64,000 nt of DNA, taken from Nitrospira sp. GTDB lineage: Bacteria > Nitrospirota > Nitrospiria > Nitrospirales > UBA8639. Shown piece by piece: positions 42,709 to 51,014 of this stretch; position 1 is the first letter of the stretch, and every line of letters begins with the position of its first letter. The notes beneath the pieces were generated by a model that was given only the letters and a program-made list of their open reading frames with translations, searched no databases and was not told where the DNA came from. The stretch lies in NCBI GenBank assembly GCA_024760505.1, contig CP058931.1, forward strand, positions 3,606,001 to 3,670,000, in the 5' to 3' direction. Position numbers and translations under genes: made by a program.

Positions 42709-43512
42709 TTATGGGTTCGATGGGGATCCGAACGTCAGCTCGAGGGTCTCTTGCCGGCCGGAAATGAGCGTTATCTTGGCTTCCTGATAACCCAGCACCG
42801 GGTGCCAGGCCCCGACCGTATGTGTGCCCGCAGGAATATCGGTCAATCGAAAAACCCCGTCGTCGTCGGATACTGTCACATACGGATTTGCGGTCAACAG
42901 AAGCCAACCTTCCATAAAGCTGTGTTGATCACATGTCCATTTGATAATGCTGCTACGCCGTGCTTTGAGTTGGAGAGTGGCTTCCTCACCCTCTCCCAAA
43001 TTGGAAATATGAAAAAGCGGCAGACGGCCGTTATCCAACATCTCCCACCCCCGGATTTGATGAAGAATGGGATCGCGCATGGCCATACGGAGATTTTGAT
43101 CGGCCAAGGTGCCGATGACTCGTGGCACGAATTGACATCGGTCCACCGCCAGGATCGGCGCTTCTTTCGGGAGAGGTTTCCCACGGTCAACCTCTTGGAG
43201 GAAAACGACCACATCCGCCAAGTGCAGCTTGGAAGACACACGGACTTTCGGGATATGGATGAAACCTTTTTTGTCCGCAATAGTCTGACAGAATTCGGGA
43301 TGGCTTCCCATGGTGACTTTATAGGTTTTGGGTGTTGGAACAATCCCAGCAAATTTCATAACACCAGTGATCGACCCTCCACCGTGAATCGCCTCTTCCT
43401 GATAGGCACTCACCGTCCCTTCGCTCAACGGAGTCCACAACATCAAACCCACTACGACCAAGGATAGGGCAATATTCTTTCTTTTCTGACTTTGGACGCG
43501 ATACCCATCCAT
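42709..43512 (-). CDS. Secreted carboxypeptidase-regulatory / methylamine-utilisation-like protein
   Basis: I start at the ATG at 43512, nine bases after GGAGGAG. The N-terminus is a signal peptide (IALSLVVVGLMLWTPLSEG). The mature part begins with a GGGSITGVMKFAG strand and holds a cupredoxin-like section with HPEFCQTIADKK and, later, IKWTCDQHSFMEGWLLLTANP. The C-terminal ~70 residues form a carboxypeptidase-regulatory/CnaB-like fold (VSDDDGVFRLTDIPAGTH, VGAWHPVLGYQEAKI). Similar proteins are often annotated as methylamine utilisation proteins, but no amine dehydrogenase is nearby. It could be a copper-binding periplasmic protein. Confidence 0.82.
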   Translation of the reverse strand: MDGYRVQSQKRKNIALSLVVVGLMLWTPLSEGTVSAYQEEAIHGGGSITGVMKFAGIVPTPKTYKVTMGSHPEFCQTIADKKGFIHIPKVRVSSKLHLADVVVFLQEVDRGKPLPKEAPILAVDRCQFVPRVIGTLADQNLRMAMRDPILHQIRGWEMLDNGRLPLFHISNLGEGEEATLQLKARRSSIIKWTCDQHSFMEGWLLLTANPYVTVSDDDGVFRLTDIPAGTHTVGAWHPVLGYQEAKITLISGRQETLELTFGSPSNP

Positions 43513-43827
43513 GACACACATCTCCTCCCTAAAAATTTGTCCTTAAGAGTCAATCCGGACTACCGACACCAGGGAAATGACTAGACTGGAAAATAAAATC
43601 TACTCACAATTCGGGGAACAGTGAATATCCAGTTCCCGGTGGGCCTCATCTTCAATTCCTCAACACTTCGGCTTCTCTTTAGTGATTTCCCCACCCTTCG
43701 CCATTGATTCACTCCACTCAATGGTGCTTTTGGGGATGTTAAAACGAAGCATCCCTTGATTCATCGGTACCCCTTAAGACTCCTCACAAAAAATCATCTT
43801 GCCGTTTTATAGGCTACGCTGGCAAGG

Positions 43828-44012
43828 GCAAGGCACTCTCGTTCTTTCCAAAGGATACCGGATAGTCGTTCGGTATATTTTGGATGATTCTCACCATGCT
43901 TACGCCGAGAACGACTTCGATTGATACAAGACACTCAGTTGTGTGGGGGGAACCTTTGGAAAGTAAAGAGGAGGAGAATGTCTTGACTATCCGGGAACGG
44001 AGTGCCTCTTGC
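43828..44012. repeat. Imperfect inverted repeat, possible small mobile element remnant
   Basis: The left arm (43828-43867) reads GCAAGGCACTCTCGTTC and ends CCGGATAGTC; the right arm (43985-44012), reverse-complemented, reads GCAAGAGGCACTCCGTTC and ends CGGATAGTC. The left arm has about a 13-base insertion. About 117 bases lie between the arms, with no gene. The layout resembles the terminal inverted repeats of a MITE, but I see no clear target-site duplication. The rest of the 43513-44085 gap shows no gene. Confidence 0.5.
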
Positions 44013-44085
44013 GAAATCTTCGGTGGTAGTATCCCGGGGATTCACGCACCAACATCATGTAATGAATACTCAGAATGAGCCCAAT

Positions 44086-44433
44086 TTAGGAGGGAGAGAC
44101 TCCGGATAAGGCGTCCTGTTCGGACTGGCACACCGAGATGAGTTCATGGATTTGGAGATTTTGAAGCAATTCCCCAACACATCCTTGTGGTTGAATCCAA
44201 CTTATCCTGCGACGTAATTCCCTGAATTGATAGGAGCACAACACCAGAAACCCTAAGCCGGCGCTATCCACAAACGTTAAGCCTTTGAGGTTGAGAATCA
44301 GATGCTCTTGTTCGGTATGGCAACATTGATTGATAATGGCCTTAACATGCCATCGGGAATGCATATCTAACCGACCATGAAAATCTACGACGGTGGCGCC
44401 TCGAATTCCACGTATAATGACTTCAATGGCCAT
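44086..44433 (-). CDS. STAS-domain anti-anti-sigma-like protein 1
   Basis: A single STAS domain of 115 residues. It starts VIIRGIRGATVVDFHGRLD, has LILNLKGLTFVDSAGLGFLV with the phosphorylatable Ser57, and ends in helices. This is the form of SpoIIAA-type antagonists, which bind and are phosphorylated by an anti-sigma kinase. No kinase or phosphatase partner lies beside it. A second STAS-only protein sits at 61955-62296. The gene is divergent from the helicase-half gene at 44607. Confidence 0.9.
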   Translation of the reverse strand: MAIEVIIRGIRGATVVDFHGRLDMHSRWHVKAIINQCCHTEQEHLILNLKGLTFVDSAGLGFLVLCSYQFRELRRRISWIQPQGCVGELLQNLQIHELISVCQSEQDALSGVSPS

Positions 44434-44606
44434 AATCTTACGAAACCTTATCGGTCCAATACGTCAGACCTTAACGAACGTTTCTTCCTGGCTGCTCATC
44501 TTTCACAACCCATAATGACGCCAAAGAGGATGGTTCCTTTTCTTTTAATCGACCTATATCATATTAGTGTTTTCACCCACCGACTCCTGCTACAATTTCA
44601 TTATCC

Positions 44607-46466
44607 ATGCCACCAGCCATTCATCCTGTTGATCTCATAGAAATACTCCGCCGGCATCGCCTGACTCCGGCGATTGTCTTTTTGACCTCTCGCCGGGCCT
44701 GCGATGAGGCAATTGATACCTTCGCCCACAGTTCTGCCAGGATGTCGACTCAACGCTCGGAGGCTATTCGGGAGTTTCTGGAGAAATTCACCAAAGACTT
44801 CCCGAGTGTTGAACATCACCCCTTAATTCCTGTTGTGCAGGAATTCGGAGTCGCAGCTCATCACGCAGGGCATCTCCCTTCCTGGAAAATTGCGATTGAA
44901 GAACTCATGCGCCAGGGTTTATTGGATGCAGTGTTTGCCACAACGACCTTGGCCGCGGGGGTTGACTTCCCGGCACGAACCGTCGTTATTACCCAATCCA
45001 GCGTACGGAAATCGCAGGATTTCACGGATCTGACCAACAGCGAAATTCAACAGTTGGCCGGCCGCGGTGGACGTCGAGGCAAAGATTTGGTGGGTGTGGT
45101 AGTTATTACTCCTTCTCCTTACATTGACTTAAACATCCTTGGCAAAGGACTCACAGGCTATCCGGAACCGATCGACAGCCAATTTGTGGTGTCCTATCCC
45201 ATGGTGCTTAATCTGCTCAAGGCCCATTCCCTGGATCAGATTGAGGGACTCCTCGCAAAAAGCTTTGCGCAATTTCAGCTGAATCAACGATCCAGTATCC
45301 ATCAGGATCATCTGGATCAGATCAAGGAACAATTAACACCATACGGACCCCGGGAATGCGCCGATTGGATCACTCAGTGGAAAGGCTTTGATCTGGCCCG
45401 CCGCCGCAAAGCGCACCGGCACCCTATCGTAACAAACGACACGCCCTTCTTGACGGCCTGCCTGCCATTTCTGACTCCAGGGCGCCTCATCGGACTGCCA
45501 AAAGGTCCGGCGATTATTCTCCGTCAGTATCGAAGCCGTGGAACCTTTGCCCCAATGTTATCGGTGATTCGGGCGAAAGGCACCTTGGGTGAGTGTCCTG
45601 CCCATTCGGTCACTCAGGTCTACGACCGCCTGTTTGAGTTTCAGCCCTCTCGCACAATTCCCTGGTGTCAGCCACAGGTACTCGCTCAACTCAAGAAAGA
45701 GCTCTCCCAATTGCCTGCGCGTCTGCCAACAGTCCCGATTTTGCCGGAAACCCAGGAAACAGACGATCCGCTCCTTGCAGAAGTATTAACAGAGGAATTT
45801 CCCTGTCCCAGCTGCCCCTCCCACCCGGCTTGCAAAAAAGACTTTCCCCTGGCATCGAAACTTCGCCAGAAAGCACAGCAATTGACCAAAACGATTCAAG
45901 CACTCCGTGATGGATTGTGGCACCGGTTTCAACAAAAAGCCGACGTACTCCATAAATTCGGATATATCACCGCCAACTCGCAACTCACCGCTGACGGTGA
46001 ATGGGCTAGACTCATTCGTATAAACCATTCCTTACTCATCACAGAACTGATTCGTATGGAGGCCTTTTCAGGTATTGCGCCAGGATTATTAGCAGGCGTG
46101 ATGGCGAGTATTTCCCATGATGATGATCGTCCAGGATCCTACATGCGCCTCCCGTCTGGACTGGCCTCCATGTTGACGCAGGTGCGGGCCGTCGCTGATT
46201 CCTTGAGCCCCTATGAACCCCCGCCCTTGTTGCGCTCAGATGTCGCCGCACTCGTGGAAAGTTGGATCGGAAATCCCCAACTTACTTGGGCTTCACTGGT
46301 TCGTTCGACATCCATGGCCGAAGGAGATGTGTATCGCCTCTTAGCCAGGACCTTGGAATTTCTCTCTCAAATATATGGACTCAAGGTTACACATCCCGGC
46401 TTGGCCGATACCGCCCACTCCGCGATGGTGACGATGCGCCGGGAAGTCCTGCAAGAACTTCCATAA
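44607..46466 (+). CDS. Ski2-like helicase, C-terminal half (domain 2 and accessory region)
   Basis: This 619-residue protein starts at the second RecA-like domain of a superfamily 2 (Ski2/Mtr4-like) helicase and lacks any Walker A or DExH motif. Seen are motif IV (AIVFLTSRRACDEAI), motif V (ATTTLAAGVDFPARTVV) and motif VI (QQLAGRGGRRGKD). The C-terminal ~350 residues hold four cysteines (CPSCPSHPACKK) and a helical region with the Ski2-type ratchet (TADGEWARLI, LLITELIRMEAFSG). The partner N-terminal half is encoded immediately downstream. Normal order is the opposite, so the gene appears to be one half of a split, order-swapped helicase. Confidence 0.88.
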   Translation: MPPAIHPVDLIEILRRHRLTPAIVFLTSRRACDEAIDTFAHSSARMSTQRSEAIREFLEKFTKDFPSVEHHPLIPVVQEFGVAAHHAGHLPSWKIAIEELMRQGLLDAVFATTTLAAGVDFPARTVVITQSSVRKSQDFTDLTNSEIQQLAGRGGRRGKDLVGVVVITPSPYIDLNILGKGLTGYPEPIDSQFVVSYPMVLNLLKAHSLDQIEGLLAKSFAQFQLNQRSSIHQDHLDQIKEQLTPYGPRECADWITQWKGFDLARRRKAHRHPIVTNDTPFLTACLPFLTPGRLIGLPKGPAIILRQYRSRGTFAPMLSVIRAKGTLGECPAHSVTQVYDRLFEFQPSRTIPWCQPQVLAQLKKELSQLPARLPTVPILPETQETDDPLLAEVLTEEFPCPSCPSHPACKKDFPLASKLRQKAQQLTKTIQALRDGLWHRFQQKADVLHKFGYITANSQLTADGEWARLIRINHSLLITELIRMEAFSGIAPGLLAGVMASISHDDDRPGSYMRLPSGLASMLTQVRAVADSLSPYEPPPLLRSDVAALVESWIGNPQLTWASLVRSTSMAEGDVYRLLARTLEFLSQIYGLKVTHPGLADTAHSAMVTMRREVLQELP

Positions 46467-46488
46467 ACACAGATTGGAATATAATGTC

Positions 46489-47544
46489 ATGCATCATGAT
46501 GATCTCAAACGTGAACTCCAAAATTTACCGGTAAAATATTTGCATCACATGGCAAGAGGCCGCATCCATCGACATTTTCGTCTCGGAAAACATCGACTTG
46601 TTGAATTAATGCTGGCCTTTCCACCAGACCAAATTCTGGCCATCGAAACCGAACTGCAGCAGATACTGACCACCCGCCAGGAACGCCTGGCCGCGCAAGA
46701 AGCCCGCGCCGCAGCACGCCCTCCAATTCCTGCTTCGCCCTTTCAAGCAAAAAATCGCCCCCCAAAAAAAAGGCCCACATTCGGCCCTTTTCAGCCATCG
46801 ATTACGCTTAAGCAAATCTTGGAAGGGATTGGCGTTCCTGAGTCTCAACCCTTTGTTCCGGATCCCTGGCAAACCGAGGCGGTGGAACATCTGGCGCATT
46901 CAGATGTCATCGTTAGCGCCCCCACGGGAAGCGGAAAAACCTACGTCGCCATACAAGCGATCAGACAGGCCATGGCACTCAACCAAACGGTGATTTACAC
47001 CTCTCCACTAAAAGCGCTGTCAAATACAAAATTTATGGAATTCACCCAGCTTTTTGGCCCGGATCAAGTCGGGATTTTAACCGGAGACCGGCGTGACAAC
47101 GCCCAGGCCCCACTCCTGGTCATGACGACCGAGATTTTGAGAAACTTATTCTATGATGCCGCTAGCGGGGAGATCGATTTGCGGCTGCATACTCTGGGGC
47201 TGGTCATTCTGGATGAATCCCAATATCTCGCCGATCCAGAACGGGGGGTGGTGTGGGAAGAAACCATTATTTTGTGTCCATCCCAAGCACGGCTTCTTCT
47301 TCTCTCAGCCTCGATCGGGAATCCTCAAGATCTGGCTGAATGGCTGCAAGCCATCAGGCCTATTCCCTGCCATCTCATCCGCCATGCCAAACGATCCGTT
47401 CCTCTTCGAGGGCTGTATCTTCATCCTACAGGACAACTTGTTCCGCTATTCAAAAACCAAGATATTCTCCAAGGCAAAGGCTATACATTTCATCCAGAAA
47501 CGAAGCAGCTGTTCGCCGAATACGAAATTAAACCATTCCATTAA
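46489..47544 (+). CDS. Ski2-like helicase, N-terminal half (ATPase domain 1)
   Basis: About 351 residues from the ATG at 46489 (an in-frame TTG at 46474 is possible). The N-terminal ~85 residues are helical and basic (RELQNLPVKYLHHMARGR). The ATPase domain follows with motif I (VSAPTGSGKTYVAIQAI), Ia (TSPLKALSNTK), Ib (TTEILRNLFYD), II (VILDESQYLADPERG) and III (LLSASIGNPQDL). It ends at the linker to domain 2 (KGYTFHPETKQLFAEYE). Domain 2 is supplied by the upstream gene, 22 bases away. The two proteins could reassemble into one enzyme. The following ~260 bases are very AT-rich and without a gene. Confidence 0.88.
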   Translation: MHHDDLKRELQNLPVKYLHHMARGRIHRHFRLGKHRLVELMLAFPPDQILAIETELQQILTTRQERLAAQEARAAARPPIPASPFQAKNRPPKKRPTFGPFQPSITLKQILEGIGVPESQPFVPDPWQTEAVEHLAHSDVIVSAPTGSGKTYVAIQAIRQAMALNQTVIYTSPLKALSNTKFMEFTQLFGPDQVGILTGDRRDNAQAPLLVMTTEILRNLFYDAASGEIDLRLHTLGLVILDESQYLADPERGVVWEETIILCPSQARLLLLSASIGNPQDLAEWLQAIRPIPCHLIRHAKRSVPLRGLYLHPTGQLVPLFKNQDILQGKGYTFHPETKQLFAEYEIKPFH

Positions 47545-47732
47545 TTCACGTAAAAGGCATTTATCATTCATTAACTAATGCAAAAAACATTATTTTCAAG
47601 CCACTGCGGCCTGTGACAAAAAAACAACATGCTGTGGTAATTATTATACGTTATGACACTCAATCTATTGTCAATGTTGCTATTTTACGGGAAAAAATTC
47701 ACATTCCTAATAATTGTTTTTTAGCATAAATT

Positions 47733-47761
47733 TTGCGTTATCCACATGGAGTTAGTATAAA
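47733..47761 (+). promoter_or_regulatory. Possible sigma-70-type promoter for the lipoprotein gene
   Basis: TTGCGT at 47733-47738 and TATAAA at 47756-47761 are separated by 17 bases, in the AT-rich 47545-47806 gap. The -10 is good and the -35 matches only three of six bases. The ATG of the lipoprotein gene is 45 bases downstream. Confidence 0.38.
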
Positions 47762-47806
47762 ATTGCCTTTTTTGTGAAATATGAATTCTTAGGAATTATT
47801 TAAAAT

Positions 47807-48334
47807 ATGAGCAACAAATCTCTTGTTTCATCACGTATCAGGTATATCCTGGTGAGTCTACTTTCGATCACAGTTATAGGTTGTCAGGGTCTTCAGCCAA
47901 AATCAACTGGAGAACTGGCCATGGAGGATCATGATTTCCTTGGGATTTGGGACGCCTATAATCACTGCGTGGATAGTGCTGACATCCAGCACATGCAAGC
48001 CAATCTTGACGTGTTAGCCTCAGCACCGAAACCGATCTCACTGGACGATTCTCCAATTCCGGTCCCCGCATTTCTGAAAAAATGGTCTACCGCGAGAGGT
48101 TCCCGTCTGGCTGTCGATCCACGAGCCATGGCTGCCTCCTGCTCAATTCATCTCGCAGAAGTCGCCCAATTATCAGCAGATTGGCCAACGGCACTGCGCA
48201 CATTTCAGGAAATCACGAAAAATTACCCGGAACCTCAATATGCCTTCTACGTCAGTAAAGCCAATCAGGCGATGGAACAACTGACCACCGTTCGACCTGT
48301 CTCTCTTTCTTTCCAGGAAGCCCTGGTTGACTAA
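47807..48334 (+). CDS. Small lipoprotein of unknown function
   Basis: A 175-residue lipoprotein: the signal segment ends in TVIGCQG, a lipobox with lipidated Cys26. The mature region has a Pro-rich stretch (SAPKPISLDDSPIPVP) and a helical half with CSIHLAEVAQLSADWPTAL followed by TFQEITKNYPEPQYAFYV, a pair of helices resembling one tetratricopeptide unit. No named family. The start is the ATG at 47807; an AGGAATTATTT stretch lies upstream. Confidence 0.82.
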   Translation: MSNKSLVSSRIRYILVSLLSITVIGCQGLQPKSTGELAMEDHDFLGIWDAYNHCVDSADIQHMQANLDVLASAPKPISLDDSPIPVPAFLKKWSTARGSRLAVDPRAMAASCSIHLAEVAQLSADWPTALRTFQEITKNYPEPQYAFYVSKANQAMEQLTTVRPVSLSFQEALVD

Positions 48335-48477
48335 ACTCATTCCCTCCCTATTTTTTTCACTTAATTCTTCCAGGTCTCCAGGTTGACGTTTTTGGAAAAA
48401 TCGTCTTTTGAGGCCCTATTTCAGCACATCACCGGCAATTCCTGCGTGGGATCCTGAGGCAAAGAAAAAGGAAGAAC

Positions 48478-48828
48478 CTAGAGGAGTTGCTTGCTTTTGG
48501 GTTTATTGGGCTGGCAAACCTCGCATTGGCACATGCGGCGCAGTGCCGTATAGGAATATAGCCCGGTATCATGCCCGTCACTCCATTTAAATCGGAAGGC
48601 ATAGCGTCCAACCGGCTCTATATCCTGCAATAATATGAGAAGCGGAATAGAATCTGGCTTAAGACGCAACTCTCCGGTCCACTCGTCCGTGCAAGCCGCA
48701 CAGGGGCAATGTTGTCGCAAATACCGAACCGGGTAGACGCCCTTATGCCCATCACTCCACGTAATGCCCAGAACCCCGTTATCCAGCCATTCCATATCCG
48801 TCGGTTCAAGTGTTGCTTGAGAAGTCAT
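48478..48828 (-). CDS. DUF971-family protein
   Basis: A 116-residue soluble protein of the DUF971 type, homologous to the N-terminal domain of gamma-butyrobetaine hydroxylase-like proteins. Seen are DGHKGVYPVRYLRQHCPCAAC, VGRYAFRFKWSDGHDTGLYSY and ALRRMCQCEVC: two W-S-D-G-H repeats and CPCAAC/CQC-x-x-C cysteine groups that may bind a metal or an Fe-S cluster. Some family members are linked to Fe-S biogenesis. It follows recO on the same strand at 28 bases. Confidence 0.9.
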   Translation of the reverse strand: MTSQATLEPTDMEWLDNGVLGITWSDGHKGVYPVRYLRQHCPCAACTDEWTGELRLKPDSIPLLILLQDIEPVGRYAFRFKWSDGHDTGLYSYTALRRMCQCEVCQPNKPKSKQLL

Positions 48829-48856
48829 ACCTGATTGTCCTTATGAGTGGGGCATT

Positions 48857-49606
48857 CTAGGAAACCCATTGTTCAAATGTTGGAAGAGCTTTTCCGACGA
48901 CTGCTTGAAAATAGGCTTCAATCGCCTCTTCCACCTCAATCCTGACCGTTCCAATCGCTTTTAATCGAGACAGACTGGCCATAGGTAAGCGTCGAGCTTG
49001 TTCAATAAACGCTAAACTGCCTTTAGAAATAGACAGTAACCGCCCTACACCCCGTTGACCACAGCCGTGGCATACCATCCCCCCTAATCGAGGGGAAAAC
49101 CACTGAGGCATTTGGGGGGAGGCAATATTTCCGCATTCAGTACAACGATCAATTTGTGGACGAAAACCAGTATAGCCCAGCACATGAATTTGAAATAATA
49201 ATGTGGTGAGGGCCAGGTCCCTGTCAGGAAGTAAGTGTTCCAGGGCATATACCAGTGCTGAATACATCTCTGGATTGGGATCACGATCGGCCGTAATCAT
49301 CTCCACCATATGTACCATCTTGGCAGCGGCTGCCATCACGCTTAAATCTTCACGTAAGGCTTTAAAGTTTCTGACCAGATCTATTTGACTAATCTGCCCC
49401 AAAGCGTCAGGGGTTTTTTGGAATAGAGTGACATCAACAATCCCAAAAGGCTCAAGAACCCCGCCGAAGCGTGTCTTCATCCGGCGAGCGCCCCGAGCCG
49501 CGCCTCGAATTTTTCCCAAATCGGCCGAATACAGAGTGACAATTCTGTCAGCATCACCCCATCGCTGGCTTCGAATAATGACCGCGCGAGTTCTTAAGAG
49601 CGGCAT
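48857..49606 (-). CDS. recO: DNA repair protein RecO
   Basis: RecO loads RecA on SSB-coated DNA in the RecFOR pathway. The N-terminal OB fold is seen (TRAVIIRSQRWGDADRIVTLYS, GKIRGAARGARRMKTRFGG). The C-terminal half carries the zinc cysteines as RCTECGN near residue 150 and CHGCG near 190, and ends with a helix. The length of 249 residues is normal. It is downstream of era at 63 bases on the same strand, a frequent neighbourhood. Confidence 0.94.
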   Translation of the reverse strand: MPLLRTRAVIIRSQRWGDADRIVTLYSADLGKIRGAARGARRMKTRFGGVLEPFGIVDVTLFQKTPDALGQISQIDLVRNFKALREDLSVMAAAAKMVHMVEMITADRDPNPEMYSALVYALEHLLPDRDLALTTLLFQIHVLGYTGFRPQIDRCTECGNIASPQMPQWFSPRLGGMVCHGCGQRGVGRLLSISKGSLAFIEQARRLPMASLSRLKAIGTVRIEVEEAIEAYFQAVVGKALPTFEQWVS

Positions 49607-49669
49607 GAGTAGTCTACAAGTACGGTCTACAGGTCAGACATGAATACTGAGGTCATTACCACAAATTTT

Positions 49670-50563
49670 TCATCCATATCCCAGTTCATTCAACACTTGA
49701 ACATTATCGCGCCAGCCTTCCTGCACTTTCACCCACATCCGCAGATAAATCTTCATGCCGAACAGTCGCTCCATATCTAACCGGGCACTTTGGCCAATCT
49801 CTTTGAGGCGCATGCCTTTTTTTCCGATCACAATCCCTTTTTGACTTGTTTTTTCGACAAGAATAACGGCTCGAATGGTCGTCAGCCCTGGTTCTTCCTG
49901 AAATTCCTCGATCAAGACACCCACAGCATATGGTAATTCATCATACGTCTGGGCTAGAACTTTTTCACGAATGAGCTCCGCAGCCATATGGCGCATAGGC
50001 TGATTGGTCAAAAAATCTTCGTCATACATCAATTCCGAACATGAGGGCAGACACGCAAAGGTTAATTCCACTAATTGCGGGATATTTACCCCGGTCTTGG
50101 CGGAAATGGGGATAATTTCTGTCCACGGAAACCATGTGCGGTATTGATCAATAAGGGGGAGCAGCCTGGATTTGGCGACTGCATCGGCTTTATTTAATAA
50201 TAAAAATACCCCCTTAAATGGTCGCTCTTGATGAGACGACATGATCTGCTCCAGGACTTGTCGGTCCCCAGGACCCGGCAATACCTGACTGTCCACGATC
50301 ATATAGACCACATCGGATTGAGTCAGGGTCCCTAACGCCGATTCCACCATCTGTGTGTTCAGGCGATGGTGAGGCGTATGGAGGCCAGGCGTATCGATGA
50401 GAATGAGCTGACCTTCGGGGTAATGCCCGACCCCTAAAATCAGGTTTCGAGTTGTTTGTGGTTTATCAGAGACGATGGCGATCTTTTCGCGTACCAATGC
50501 GTTGAGCAACGTCGACTTGCCGACATTGGGTCGGCCGAGAATGGCTAATTGGCCTGATTTCAT
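49670..50563 (-). CDS. era: GTPase Era
   Basis: Era is a ribosome-assembly GTPase acting on the 16S rRNA 3' end. The G domain shows GRPNVGKSTLLNAL (G1), TRNLILGVG (G2), LIDTPGLHTPH (G3) and LLNKADAV (G4), with the SAKTG G5 element. The C-terminal KH domain is visible as GIVIGKKGMRLKEIGQSAR. The length of 297 residues is normal. The gene lies between ftsB and recO. Confidence 0.96.
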   Translation of the reverse strand: MKSGQLAILGRPNVGKSTLLNALVREKIAIVSDKPQTTRNLILGVGHYPEGQLILIDTPGLHTPHHRLNTQMVESALGTLTQSDVVYMIVDSQVLPGPGDRQVLEQIMSSHQERPFKGVFLLLNKADAVAKSRLLPLIDQYRTWFPWTEIIPISAKTGVNIPQLVELTFACLPSCSELMYDEDFLTNQPMRHMAAELIREKVLAQTYDELPYAVGVLIEEFQEEPGLTTIRAVILVEKTSQKGIVIGKKGMRLKEIGQSARLDMERLFGMKIYLRMWVKVQEGWRDNVQVLNELGYG

Positions 50564-50651
50564 AGAAAAGCTTTCAAGTATGGGAAAACCGAAGAAACAG
50601 TAATGAATGAGTATGAAGGGTTACAGGGGGATGGCGCAAGAAGTCTTGCCG

Positions 50652-51005
50652 CTAAGGTCTGGCCGTAAACGAGGAAGGAACCGGCTCCACAAATTGATAT
50701 ACCACTTCTCCCTGCCGAACCATGCCCAAACGATTTCTGGCCAGTTCTTCCAGTCGTTGCGGGTCCCGTTGAATACGGATGATATCTTCTTCGATCGAGG
50801 CATTGATGTCTTGTAACTGCTGGATTTGTTCCGTCAAATGCTGACGCGTTTCTCGCATATGAAAATATAAAGGCAATCCATCAGAATTAAAAAACATGGT
50901 CCCCGCGAGCACACTCATCATCAAAAAAGCCCCAACCATTGGAAGGCGCTCCAACAGATCACCCCCAAGCCCAGTGGATGCCCGTTTTTTATTATTAGGA
51001 CGCAT
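50652..51005 (-). CDS. ftsB: Septum formation initiator FtsB/DivIC
   Basis: A 117-residue bitopic membrane protein. A basic cytoplasmic start is followed by one membrane helix (GAFLMMSVLAGTMFFNSDG), then a coiled coil (TRQHLTEQIQQLQDINASIEED) and the conserved RLEELARNRLGMVRQGEVVYQF end typical of FtsB/DivIC. It forms the FtsQBL part of the divisome. It stands directly after enolase, a common arrangement (eno-ftsB). Confidence 0.92.
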   Translation of the reverse strand: MRPNNKKRASTGLGGDLLERLPMVGAFLMMSVLAGTMFFNSDGLPLYFHMRETRQHLTEQIQQLQDINASIEEDIIRIQRDPQRLEELARNRLGMVRQGEVVYQFVEPVPSSFTARP

Positions 51006-51014
51006 ACGAGAAAA

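Noticed and set aside
42652..43467. A 271-codon open frame on the + strand
   Set aside because: It is antisense to the secreted methylamine-utilisation-like gene, which has a signal peptide, a family resemblance and a good ribosome-binding site.
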